64,000 nt of DNA from Flectonema sp. DT1601 (lineage: Eukaryota > Euglenozoa > Diplonemea > Diplonemida > Diplonemidae), in assembly GCA_964019425.1 (NCBI GenBank), contig OZ025821.1:573001-637000 (forward strand), in the 5' to 3' direction. Position 1 is the stretch's first letter; each line of letters opens with the position of its first letter. Below the pieces are notes generated by a model that was not told the origin of the DNA, did no database searches, and was given only the letters and a program-made list of their open reading frames with translations. The position numbers and the translations under genes are program-made. Shown one piece after another: positions 1 to 11,304 of the stretch.

Positions 1-792
1 GTACGGGACTTGAGAAACCTGGCAAACATTCGTGTGAAAAAGAAAAAATGTTTAAAAAAAAAGGTTTTAAAAAAAAAAAAAAATGATATTTTCCCAATAC
101 TGTGACTTTCCATCGAAAGTACTGGTCGTGAATAAAAATTATTTAAACACCAATTAAGAACAAAAAAAAAGGAAAAAAAAAAAGGGAGGAAAATCAATAA
201 AATCAATCTCTTACATTACTCTAATAGAGAGCTCTGAGGCAACCGTTGCAACGTAAGTAGACTCAAATTTTGTTAGGGTAAAAAAAAAAGAAACAAACGA
301 AACATGTGTATTAAGAAAAAAAATGATGTATTTATGGGTGGGCGGAGTACTTTATTTTCAGCAAAAAAAAAAATAATCCTCCCCATTAAAAAGATCAGAC
401 GCAGACAGAATCCTATCCAACAACGGGGGAAATAAATTATGACAAGCCATTCAGTACAAAAAAAATAAAACAAAAATAAAAATAAAAATAAAAAATAGCT
501 AATGAAGTATATGTTTGAAGCAGAACCCTAATTAAAAACATTAACAAAAATATCAGTTACAGAAGAGTTGTCAAACAGTATTCGACACGAGTATTTCGCA
601 CAATTACAGTACTTCATAAAAAACCCAGCGAGGCAACTTGCAAATTCACACAAACACGACGGGTCTTTTTCTTTTTTTCTTCTTTTTTTTTTGATACTTC
701 ACCTACCATATTCAATTGCGAGACAGCAAGAGGAATACCAGTTCAATTAAGTAAGTATCTTTCGTCAGTTACTTTTAAGATGACTATTGTAT
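1..792. other. AT-rich flank, no gene seen
   Basis: This is A/T-rich sequence with poly-A and poly-T runs, lying 3' of the first minus-strand gene and probably including its 3' UTR. Bases 399-440 resemble part of the terminal repeat of the retroelement at 41043-43645, so a small decayed remnant may lie there. I see no convincing coding sequence or RNA gene. Confidence 0.5.
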
Positions 793-3700
793 TCATTCCA
801 TCGGATGCTGTGACCATGAACGCCGACTACTCTCCGCTCTATTTGTAGACCCTCCTGATGAGTCGGGTTCAAATTCTGGAGTTCTCTGACTACCTAAAGT
901 CTCATAATCTAAATCTAAGTCCGGATTATCTTCAGTTACTTTATTAGTAATGCAGTCTTTGCTCTTTCGATGTGCGGCTCCTAATCGTCTCCACTTTCCA
1001 ACCTATTTTTTAGTTTTTTTTTTCGTGTAAACTTCTCGCTATAAGGTGTGTAAAAGTACATACCGCAGCCAGAGCTGTCCTCTTCTCATCACGCTTCCAT
1101 ATTCCCATGACTTTTTGTAATTTTTTAGCCTGCGCGCTGTTAATACTAAGTTTGGAAGTTCTTGACGATGCGTCTTCGCTCAAGTACGTTGCACCCTGTT
1201 TGTTGTTGTTGTTGTTGTTGTTGTTGTTATTCTTTGCATCTTTTTGCAAAAGGGATACATTTCAAAGCAGCTTAATCACTATGTTATGTTTTCATAGGGA
1301 ATTCACCGACCCATCCAATGCCGAAGGTAGGTGTGGGCACACGTAGATGGATTTTTGCTTCCAATTCGCAGATCTTTCACTACGAAAGTATCAACATAAG
1401 AAAACCACGCATACCTCTCTCCATGAAGCTTCCCACTGAGACCCAGCCAGAGATGATTGCTCTGCTTCTCCGAAGTAGAGTTTCCTTTTCGCCTCACCAG
1501 ATTGGAAAACGTCAAAGAAGGCTTCAGGATACTTCTCTGCGGCAATACTAAACGTGTAGCCATCCATAAAATACACATGAGTGTATGCAAGAGATACTAC
1601 AGTATACGGAGAAGGGATTCCGTACAGTATGGGTAGCTCACCAAAATAAGAACCTTCTTTTAGTATTTCTGACTCAACAGCCATAGTCATGTAGTCTGGA
1701 ACAAGCCGAACAGTACCACGAGCAATAAGTGCTAAGTTTAAGTCATCGTCACCAGCGGAAACTATGATTGCTCCAGGTGGGAATACTACCAGTGTTAATT
1801 TACTCACAACATCATACATAAAGACTGGATCATCGACATGAAATAAGTTCTGCGACACCGGAATAACATGTGCGATATGCGCATTTAAATGATATCTCAA
1901 CGACGTTGCCAACTCAACTGGTAGCGCCCATGGTTCTGAAGCGCAGTCCGTACGGGTTAGAAAATCGTAATGAGTAAGGGTATGACTTCGCGTTGTTGAC
2001 CATAAGTGACTAATATATGAGAGGACTTCCTCTCTAAAACTGTCAGGTAGCTTCTTTACTCGTAAGAATACTGATGTATCTTCACGAAGTTTTTCATATT
2101 CTTTTATACTTGGGTTTAGCGCAGCCGCAAGCGTTTGTGCAAACGCGATGAGAGTAGCCCATGAAGCAACACCAATCATCTGAACTACAGCAATAACAAA
2201 GTGTTGGGAGTCTGTTGCTGGCCACAGACATCCATGGCCAGTCATTGCCCGGATCGTCCAATCCCAAGTGAGGAATAATTTGTATAAAATTGTACTATCT
2301 CTGTATTGATCATTCAATAGGTAATGGATAACTGCTTCTTCACCATCTTGAAGGAGAGCAAAGTGAAAACACGAACCCAAAACATGTACCACGAACAAGC
2401 TAATAATAAGAATTTTAAAAAGGTCAACCACAATAGGGTTTATACTCCGAGGAAGTACCGATGTCACTATGAATCTCCAGAGATCTCCGAACGTTAAGAC
2501 GTGAAGTAATCTATTTAAACGAAAATAAGGAGACCACATGTAACTTGAATTTAAAACCAACGCCGCAAACAAATCAAACGGAAACGACGCTATAACAGCT
2601 ATTGCAAGTTGCAGTAAAGATGTTCGTTCCCGTCGATTGCTTCTCGAATCTCTAAACATCATTATCAGCGATGGGAGATAAACAATAGCATCCAAAGACC
2701 ATTGAACAGCTGCAGTTTGAATCTCAAAGTCAACTCTAAACCCAAAATGTAATGGAATATTAAAACTATTAATCGCCAATGCCGTTAGTTTCGCAGTTTT
2801 CCATATTCGAGAACGTTGTTGAAGAAGAGCATACGACTCATCTTCGAACACCTGTTCAGCTGTTCGATACTTACTTTTATTGTGAGCGAGGTGAGCTGTT
2901 AAATCGAATGCTGAAGCAGTGCATTCAGACTGTTCTTCTTCTTCACTTGCTAGCTCTTGTGGTTCTAACGATCGGATTATAGTCATGTTTCTTCGGGCTT
3001 GTTTTAATTTGTCTCCAAGTGTTCGTTCCTTTGATATAAAATCAGTTGATGTTTTTACAATCTGATGTGCTCTTGGATACGATGCCTTGAGCTCAAGTTT
3101 TACTTTGTCATTCTCAACTGCGATTAAATGTTTTCTAAGTGCAGGAGTTATCAAGTCCGGTATTCTATTTAACATTTGTAAAGCCAACGCAATCTCATTC
3201 GACGTTATGTAATTCCAAAATATATCAGCTTTAGGACAAGAAGTGTATGTAACAACATATGCGCTGTGTACAATTGGTTTTGAGATATCGGCTCTGTGGA
3301 AGGCACCTAATTCGCAGAAATCTACTTGTAGAATAGGATAGAATCGAATGTATTCTAAATACCCATCTTTTGAAGAATGAGAAGACAAGACGTTGTAGCT
3401 GAATGAAAATGCGATTTCAGCCATTGCTAGACTTTCATGTCTTGAAACACTAACGAAAGAGTTGTATGTGGTTCTCCCAACTTGAGTAAAACCACCAATT
3501 GACACCCCTCTTGAGATTCCAATAGTGAACCCCATAGCTGTTTCACATTTCTTTACCATGTTAACGTCTCCTGATACATGTAGAGCCGCATCGCATGCTT
3601 TTCGAAATCCGTTCTCCGATTCATCAGTGAAAATCATATAGGCAATGTCTCCACCACACCAATCAAAATACGCACCAAACCGTTTTGCGATTTGCATTGA

Positions 3701-5215
3701 AATTACATAACAATTATGGTGGTAGGCCGAAACCTGTTCCGGACACTTTCGAGCACAAAAATCTTGCCTATCCCTGGGTAATGAATACCAGGCTTTGATA
3801 CAAACGTAAGTCACAGCTCCAAAAGTTGTTTCTGGTCGTCGGACAGAGGAAGTGATAGAGGTAGAGAATGTAGATGCGCGTGAATTGCTGTTTGAAAGTT
3901 GAGAGTTATACAAAGAAGGGTTCCGTAGACTGGTTCGTCGGGTTGTTCGCGAAGCACTCGACTTTCTACGAACTGATTGGAATAAAGAAATGTTTCCAGT
4001 AGTTAGAATGCTTGATGCTCTTTGTACATTCCTCATCGAATCATATCTACTTTGATTATCACATCCTGCCATGACATCGCAAATGTGGAGGACGACATCT
4101 TTTAAGTTCTGCATCTCAGTTATGTGACTCGGTTTAAAAATGATTTCCTCATCATCTGAATCTTGTTCAACAACCAGTCTTAACACTGAATCAATCTGAT
4201 ACGCCATCTCTTGTGATCCCCAGAACACAAGAACAGAAATTATTACGAGCGTCCCGCACAACGCTCCCAACTGAACAAATAGTGAATCCGAAACAATTGC
4301 TACGACTGAACTCATCATGACTATGGCGTTGCCTCCACCGATTTCAATAGGGACAGGATGAATTATGGTAATTACATTATCTAGTTCAGTATTATTAAAA
4401 CGAACAGTTTGATTATTATAACTCAACGAATGAAAATTATACTTCGAAATCGTCGATTCCGTCAAAGATACGACCATTCCGTTTATCAAAGAAATCTCAA
4501 CCCCAGATGATGATGATGATAATGTCAGTGGATGGTCACACTGTTCAGATAAAATATTTTCATCTTCATCTAAATTTGAGCACTTAGAATCAAACGGTGG
4601 TAAATCAAAGTCCTCAACTGTACAAGCGACTGTTTTACTTTCTTTGTTAGATATAATTTCAATACTTGTTTCATAAGGCCGAATCACACTTGCTAAGTCA
4701 TTATTATTCCCACACACAGAGAGAGTAAATCTGTGTCTTCGGACGATGGTTGATAAAAATAAAATATCACTTCCAGAAAGAGCATCCGAATTCAGTTGTT
4801 GGATTGCTGCCAACGACTTAAACATGTGATTTAGATCATTTTTTTTAATTTCTAGAAGCTGACGTTCAAAACGGTTTTCAGAATTTATCATTTCACGTTG
4901 ATTCGCTACTTCAATCGCCATGACTGGAATGGCGATGAACATACCAATACAGATCGTGACAATAGGAAGTAACGTGCTTATACTTATCCTCCAAGCTGGT
5001 TCGTATGAGTAAGTTTGACTTTCATCGAATCCTGCGAATGTGATTGTGGGTTTTCTTTCATTCTCAATACCCCCAAAACTTGGTCTGCCTTCAGGAATTT
5101 TAAAATTCAGTTCTTCTGATGGGTCAGTCGTTGAGACCGTCGTCCTTCTCCATCCATCTCCTAATTTTGAACTTGCTACCGATGACGGTACCCTCAAATC
5201 CGAAAACTCGGACAT
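793..5215 (-). CDS. receptor / cyclase-like domain / CNBD ion channel fusion
   Basis: Starts at the ATG at 5215 (TACTAACAG ends 5 nt upstream). Exon 1 is 5215-1415 (1267 codons). The donor GAG|GTATGC follows. Two further exons restore an open frame: one ending at 1064 before GTATGT, and a last exon 1002-793 ending in TGA. The middle exon starts either at 1195 (CAG acceptor; 1380 aa in total) or at 1239 with an extra exon 1373-1307 (1417 aa); both are in frame. Domains: TM about 78-102, ectodomain about 103-310, TM about 311-333, class III cyclase-like domain about 460-610, six-TM channel about 808-1045, C-linker, CNBD about 1148-1235. The cyclase domain keeps a GGD motif but lacks the usual first metal Asp and the VN..SR signature. 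The pore has TGHG instead of GYG, and the CNBD has GSYFGELP but no phosphate-cassette Arg. It is probably a plasma-membrane sensor or channel subunit with degenerate nucleotide sites. Family assignment is firm; function is inferred. Confidence 0.85.
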
Positions 5216-5276
5216 TCACTCTGTTAGTACATTACATTTATATTATTAAATTTATTTTTCTGTTTAAAGAAGGTGG

Positions 5277-5309
<33 letters not shown>

Positions 5310-7699
5310 CAACTACCATACCCCCCCTTTGCTTTGTGTCTAACCTTTTAAAAAAAGAACAATATCATAAATCACTTTCATCACAATCAGACAAAAAAAA
5401 AAAAAAATAATATTTTCGGTAAAGAGTTAGTAAGGAAGCTTAGTTATTGACAAAAAAAAAAAAAAAAAAAAATGTCAAAATTGCTGTGAGGTAGGTACGT
5501 TACTCCGCAGTTTTAAGAGAGGAATATAGCAACGCGCTAATACAATTTTCAAATAGCTTTGAATACGTCGACAAAATAATTGCGATAAAAATTACTACAA
5601 GAAAATCGTGAAATAAGATAAAGACGCGCGTTTTTTTTTTTTTTTTATGGAGACAAAAAAAAAAAAAAAAAAAAAAAAAAATCCGGATGATAGTTTTTTT
5701 TTTTTAAGTAATTTTAAGTACAAAATTATTAAAAAAAACTAAAATAGAAGTTCAAGTAGGGTAAAGATCGTTAGCAACAACAAAAAAAACAAAATCGTCG
5801 GTTCCTGGATTGGAGCATTATTGGCACTTGTGTCTCGATCACAATCGCCAACATGACGAAGATGACCAGAGCATAGAGATGCGCCTCTTGCACGTGGCGG
5901 GGAACAACGACAACGTCGTGCAACAATTATCTCTTTTTTTGTTTGTTTGTGATACCTAAATATGAGTAAGTTAGTAAGGCTCCTTCTCTACAGAGCACAA
6001 GATACACCAGAAGAGAAGAAGAAAAGAAAAAAAAAGACGAAAACAACAAAGACGAAGTCACTCACAAACAGGCATATTGTAAAGAAGTTTTTTTGATAAG
6101 AAATTACATTTGAAAAAAATGATTAAATAATATATTTTATTTATTATTTATTTACGAAGCCTAAGGAGCCAAAAAAGCCAGGAAAAGCTCAACAGGGGTA
6201 ACAGTTATATCGCTACCAGCAACCGTGAGACTCTCACAGAAATAAAAAGGTCGGAGTTAGAAAATAGTTTGATAAAAAAATAACCATTCAGACAACTTTA
6301 CTTTTTTTTTCCATTTTTTTTTTTTTTTTTTTGTACTTTATTTTGGTTTTAATTATTCACAACCAAAGGTACAATCCTTAATAAAGGAAAAAAAAAAAAT
6401 AAGATAAAAAGCTTATGCTTGACACGAATACTCTTTTTTCTACCAAACTACATTAATTAAGGTTGGTTGGCACAATATAGCGGGAGAGGGGAGGTCAATC
6501 ACTGGTAAGAAACTTGGTACCTCGATTCTCGAACAACAAAAATTACGGCACCTTGCCTGACCAATCCTGCCAATAGAAATGAGAGAAAGAAAAAAAAAAA
6601 AGAAAAAAAAAGAAAAAAAAATCAAATCAAATCAAATCAAATGTGTGTCGTTGGTTCGTTAAATCAGAACTAGCAGTGAACTAAAATTGTACACAACACT
6701 CTAGGACATAACACATATCGGTTCAAAGTGAAAACAACGATGAATAAATAAAAAAGAGAGAGAGAGAAAAAAAAATTGCGAATAAAGCAGGTACTGAACC
6801 CACGCGATTACAAACTCGTCACAAAATATGGAGCCATAATGGAAGGAAAAAAAATAATAATTTGGAATTTAATAACAAAAAAAAAAAAAGAACAAAAAGC
6901 TCTTTTTTTTGTTTCTGCTTCTAAAAAATGCCAAAATTTGGTGAACTTTTTTTTTGAATGATATTTGTAGTTAATTCTTAATACGAAAAAAAAGAAGTTA
7001 AAAAAAAAAAGTCAAGATCGCTTGTTCAAAATTGGTTTCAACAAGAATAAGAACAAGAACAAGAAAAAAAATAATTCAAAAAAAAAAAAAAAAACAGAAA
7101 GCCAACTACGCATCTAACACATGCTTACCATGAGACGTGTCGTTTTTGCGTCGCGCTGTTTTTTTTTTTTAAAGGCCGAGAATAAGAGATGTCTATATTA
7201 AATGTCGTAGTTATGAAGTCGATTCTATCGCAGGTGCCTCACAAAAAAAAGATAGCACATACACACTACCAACTTTTGGAAGAAAAATGGGACAAATAAA
7301 TAATAATAATAATAATTATTTATTTTTATATTTTTATATATCAATTTTAGTTCTAAGTAGTCGCAGCCAAAAGGAAAAAAAAAAAAAAAAAAAAGCGAAG
7401 AAATAGGTAAAGTGATCAATCATTTCTAATGCAACGCAAACAAATAGCTATAAACTACAAAAAAAAAAAAAAGTTCCCTAAATATTATAATATCGTGCAT
7501 AGTAAACTAAGGACTGACACAGAGGGGGTGATAACATCAGTCACTTAACTTTACTTTGAAAAAAGTTCAAATAACACCAAAAAAAAAAAAAAAAAAAAAA
7601 AAAATATATAAATTTCATAAATAAAAATACTTATTATTACGCTTTAAGAGAGAGCGAGAAGAAAAAAAGAAAAAAAATCAGATCCAACCCCTGAAAAGC
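5216..7699. other. intergenic, homopolymer-rich
   Basis: This stretch contains many A and T runs of 10-25 bases. Two GC-richer islands stand out: about 5795-5935 and about 6440-6590. The first is open on both strands over about 45 codons but has no start or splice context I trust. The second does not read as coding and is not recognised as an RNA. A short piece near 6185-6225 recurs near 49115-49150. Confidence 0.5.
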
Positions 7700-10600
7700 C
7701 TAAATATGAACAACGTGGATCGGTCTCGATGTTGGATAAGTTTGTTCACCCAATTCTTCTTCAGATCTTTGATGCAAACTAGTAGACAGCATTAACGGTT
7801 CAGAGATCTCTGATAGTCTTTCTCCCAATTCAAGATTCTCAGTCTGAACTTGAAACTCTCTAAAACTCTTTACATTAACTATAATATCATACAACCATGT
7901 TACTAAGTCATAAACAGCTCTGACAAGACACAGAAATAACCCAATCAGGGATAAGTATGTTGAAATATCCATTAAAAACATGATCCCTTCATCTTCTCCG
8001 GAAGCAAAGCATATCGCCGCAATGAACAATGCAATACCCGGTAGTAGAGCCGCAGCAGTCATCAAATGGTTTAGAAACGGTGCTAAGAATGGTTTCCAAT
8101 ATAAAAGCATAAAACAAACAGCGAACAGAACGAATGAACATAAAAAAGCTTTAACACTACACGCTGTTAGTGACGTTGATTCAATGGTTGTAAAGAAAAC
8201 CAACGGTACGACATGAAGGGAATCAACTAAAAGAAAACGACCATTACGATAATAACCACCGCTAGCATAGCAATCAAACATTACTCCAAGTCTTTCAGTG
8301 TGATTGTCACTTGTAGATGTCCATCCAACACTCCCTAAGAGGTATTGCCTTATAGATGATCCTTCTGGATTGGGTACCAGTTTTGAAGTAAAATTCTTAT
8401 AATAAACAACTCGATACATACACCCAGCCAAGACTACCGTTGACCCAACACCCAAAATCCCAATAAAAATATCAACGACGCGGTTCGATCCTTTTATTGT
8501 ATCATAAAACAATAACATTAAAGCACTTTCAAGTGTTCCAGCCATTAAGAATGCGGGTAATATAGAAGTTACTCCAGGGTATCGAATCACAAATGCAACC
8601 TTTGAATGACATAAGGTCAGAGCTTTGAATAACAGACACGCTAAAAGCACTAATCCAATATTGGCTACAACGCAACCAGCTCTCAAATTATGTTCTCCGT
8701 TGATGCTGATTCCCGTCGGGTGGATTAGCCTTGATATTATCTCATTCTCAGACCTACTAGTCCCTGCAGTACACGTCAGAGCCTTCGATGCTATCGAAGC
8801 CCTCTGTGCTGCTGGTCCAGAACCCAAGCTGCCACTTATCAACGAGGCTGTGCTTACAACAACGAATCCGTTTTCTAATTTCCTAAACGTTTCCTTAACC
8901 TCACTCAGTCGAGTAGTTGGTGACGGTGTGTCTGTTAAAGGGACGTAAGTCGAACTCGATTCTGGAGCAGCTGATGGTTGTGGAGTCGCCGCTGCCCCCT
9001 GAAGATGCGGATCAGTAGGAACACCTGTATTTGTTGATGGAGGTGAATTATTAGTTGGAGAAAACATTGAACCCGGTATTACCTTTGGGATGTCAGGAGC
9101 GGCAGTTGGCGTAACAGTTGGCATAGCAGTTGCCGCAGCAGCATTCAGCGGAGGTGTCCGAGCAGTCGTGGGTACTGCCGTTGGCACAACCGGAGCTGTT
9201 GTAGGAGCAATTGTAGGAATTGCTGTTGGCACTCTAGTTGGAATCGGAGTTGGAGGAGCACCTGTCACTCCAGCTGGTAGAGCAGTTGGGTTTGCTGTGG
9301 GCACGACTGTCGGAATGGTGGTGGGAGCCGTAGTCGGAACTGCTGTTGGAATACCTGTCATACCAGCTGGTAGAGGAGTCGGTATTGCTGTAGGCGGAAC
9401 CGCGGTTGGTACAACCGTCGGGATTGCCGTCGGCAAAGCTGGAATAGCTGTTGGCACTGCTGTTGGTACAACCGTCGGAATTGACGTCGGCGTTGCTGTT
9501 GGCGAGAGTGTCGGAATTGCTGTAGGAATCGCGGTTGGTGCTGTTGTTGGCGAGAGCGTAGGGATTGCTGTGGGAATCGCTGTTGTTGGCACGAGTGTCG
9601 GAACTGCTGTTGGAATACCTGTCATACCAGCTGGTAGAGGAGTCGGTATTGCTGTAGGCGGAACCGCGGTTGGTACAACCGTCGGGATTGACGTCGGCGT
9701 TGCTGTTGGCGAGAGTGTCGGAATTGCTGTAGGAATCGCTGTTGGTGCTGTTGTTGGCGAGAGCGTAGGGATTGCTGTGGGAATCGCTGTTGGTGCTGCT
9801 GTTGGCGAGAGTGTCGGAATTGCTGTGGGAATCGCTGTTGTTGGCACGAGTGTCGGAATGGCTGTAGGAATCGCGGTTGGCGCTGTTGTTGGCGAGAGTG
9901 TCGGAATTGCTGTGGGAATCGCGGTTGGCACGAGTGTCGGAATTGCTGTGGGAATTGCTGTGGGAATTGCTGTGGGAATTGCTGTGGGAATCGCGGTTGG
10001 CACGAGTGTAGGAATTGCTGTGGGAATTGCTGTGGGAATTGCGGTTGGGATTGCAGTTGGCACAGCCGTTGGAACCGTCGTTGCAGGAGCCGTAGTCGGC
10101 GCTACTGTTGGTACAGCTGTTGCAGTAGCAGAACAATCGAATGTGATGAGAGTTTTCTTGTTCTGATCAGCATAACAGTAATCATCAGTACAAGAGAGAT
10201 ACGAACCCCCCGGGAATTGCATGCTGTCAGTAGACGACAAAGCCACTGTCAGATCATTTGGATATTTATTAATTTTATATCGAGTGGGAGCTACTAATTT
10301 CGAAATCGTAAACAAGAATGAACCCGCGATGGACGCGTCCAAAGTTTCGAAGCCATCTCGACCAACCTCAGTTCTTGAATTAAATCTAATTGAGAATTTA
10401 ATTACGACTGTTCCCCTGCTAACAGTACTTAGAAGTATGTAGTGATCTGCGCCTATCACTTTCACACGAACGCTGTGAAATTCTTGCTGAAGAGTATACA
10501 TCGAATGCAATGTCATAGTCGCATGCTCAATAATTGCAAGACCACGGTTAGATGCTATGTAAAGATAATCGCCAGCGATATCCATAGCAGTCGTTCGAGC

Positions 10601-11083
10601 CGCAGGTGTTGTACAGCTATTTGCAACACCAATACAAACAAATGACGTCACTCCAGTAGATAGATCTTGTTTAACAATACGGGCAGTGTAATACTCATTG
10701 TAAAAAGTAACACCTCCTAAAGCTATTACATACTGTGGTTTATATTGAGTTGATAGGTCAGATGCAGAAGTCATGCTTGGGATGTTAAATCTATTGATCA
10801 CGCTTCTTCGTTTATCCGCAACATAACCAACGTTGGAACTCCGGTCTATGTGTAAACCAAACACTCCGGTTTCTGATATTGCAAAGACTGGTCCCTTTAC
10901 AGGAGTGTCCGGGTTACTCAAATCATACTGAACAACTCCTTCACCAGCCTCTAGAGAGTATAACTTATTATTATATATTTCTAAGTCTTTTATATCTTTG
11001 CTGGTTGGCGTACTACTTACAATCGAAAATGATGTGACTTCAGAAACGCGATACAACAAAAACAAAGCTAGTGTCCATTTCAT
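7700..11083 (-). CDS. secreted beta-propeller-like, Pro-Thr stalk, multipass membrane protein
   Basis: 1127 aa from the ATG at 11083, with CTTGCAG ending 14 nt upstream; the stop is TAG. Residues 1-20 are a signal peptide. Residues about 20-318 are blocks of the kind LYSLEAG, GVFGLHID and YLYIASNRGLAII, typical of beta-propeller repeats. Residues about 318-663 are a low-complexity stalk of PTAIPT, PTVVPT and LSPT units, a likely O-glycosylated spacer. From about residue 800 come roughly seven to eight hydrophobic segments, then a tail of about 80 aa that is polar and acidic. The layout suggests a surface receptor or adhesion protein with an extracellular propeller held away from a polytopic membrane core. 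I do not recognise the membrane region as a named family; a GPCR-like fold is possible but unproven. A satellite array begins 222 bp upstream of the start. The stalk motif is shared with the three astacin proteins in this window. Confidence 0.85.
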   Translation of the reverse strand: MKWTLALFLLYRVSEVTSFSIVSSTPTSKDIKDLEIYNNKLYSLEAGEGVVQYDLSNPDTPVKGPVFAISETGVFGLHIDRSSNVGYVADKRRSVINRFNIPSMTSASDLSTQYKPQYVIALGGVTFYNEYYTARIVKQDLSTGVTSFVCIGVANSCTTPAARTTAMDIAGDYLYIASNRGLAIIEHATMTLHSMYTLQQEFHSVRVKVIGADHYILLSTVSRGTVVIKFSIRFNSRTEVGRDGFETLDASIAGSFLFTISKLVAPTRYKINKYPNDLTVALSSTDSMQFPGGSYLSCTDDYCYADQNKKTLITFDCSATATAVPTVAPTTAPATTVPTAVPTAIPTAIPTAIPTAIPTLVPTAIPTAIPTAIPTAIPTAIPTLVPTAIPTAIPTLSPTTAPTAIPTAIPTLVPTTAIPTAIPTLSPTAAPTAIPTAIPTLSPTTAPTAIPTAIPTLSPTATPTSIPTVVPTAVPPTAIPTPLPAGMTGIPTAVPTLVPTTAIPTAIPTLSPTTAPTAIPTAIPTLSPTATPTSIPTVVPTAVPTAIPALPTAIPTVVPTAVPPTAIPTPLPAGMTGIPTAVPTTAPTTIPTVVPTANPTALPAGVTGAPPTPIPTRVPTAIPTIAPTTAPVVPTAVPTTARTPPLNAAAATAMPTVTPTAAPDIPKVIPGSMFSPTNNSPPSTNTGVPTDPHLQGAAATPQPSAAPESSSTYVPLTDTPSPTTRLSEVKETFRKLENGFVVVSTASLISGSLGSGPAAQRASIASKALTCTAGTSRSENEIISRLIHPTGISINGEHNLRAGCVVANIGLVLLACLLFKALTLCHSKVAFVIRYPGVTSILPAFLMAGTLESALMLLFYDTIKGSNRVVDIFIGILGVGSTVVLAGCMYRVVYYKNFTSKLVPNPEGSSIRQYLLGSVGWTSTSDNHTERLGVMFDCYASGGYYRNGRFLLVDSLHVVPLVFFTTIESTSLTACSVKAFLCSFVLFAVCFMLLYWKPFLAPFLNHLMTAAALLPGIALFIAAICFASGEDEGIMFLMDISTYLSLIGLFLCLVRAVYDLVTWLYDIIVNVKSFREFQVQTENLELGERLSEISEPLMLSTSLHQRSEEELGEQTYPTSRPIHVVHI
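9095..10130 (-). repeat. tandem repeat coding the PTAIPT stalk
   Basis: Imperfect 18-bp units (with 6- and 12-bp variants) encode Pro-Thr-Ala-Ile/Val-Pro-Thr. A larger duplication is visible inside it: the stretch around 9355-9530 recurs at about 9605-9745. The opposite strand is open through the whole repeat because no stop codon falls in the unit; that ORF is an artefact. Confidence 0.85.
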
Positions 11084-11304
11084 TTAGGTTAGTGTACTGC
11101 AAGTAAAATAATTTTTAGAAAACTAATTTGGGAACGTAAGTAAATACCATATAGTTGTTGTGAGCTGCAATAATATTTTTACAATGAGAAGAGGTGACCT
11201 GGTGTGTCTCTGTACGCACAGTTTGCTGACATACTATTTCCGTATCAGTTTCCACCGTAAGAGTACGCCACGATACAGAGCAGCTAGTCAACGATAATAT
11301 CTAG

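Noticed and set aside
1010-1249. Stand-alone Asn-rich 79-aa protein
   Set aside because: Its frame is part of a middle exon of the fusion gene, bounded by GTATGT at 1063, with matching phase to the last exon.
9090-10166. Plus-strand 358-aa ORF rich in VGIAVG
   Set aside because: It is the antisense of the Pro-Thr stalk. The repeat unit has no stop on either strand, so long false ORFs appear; there is no start context or domain.
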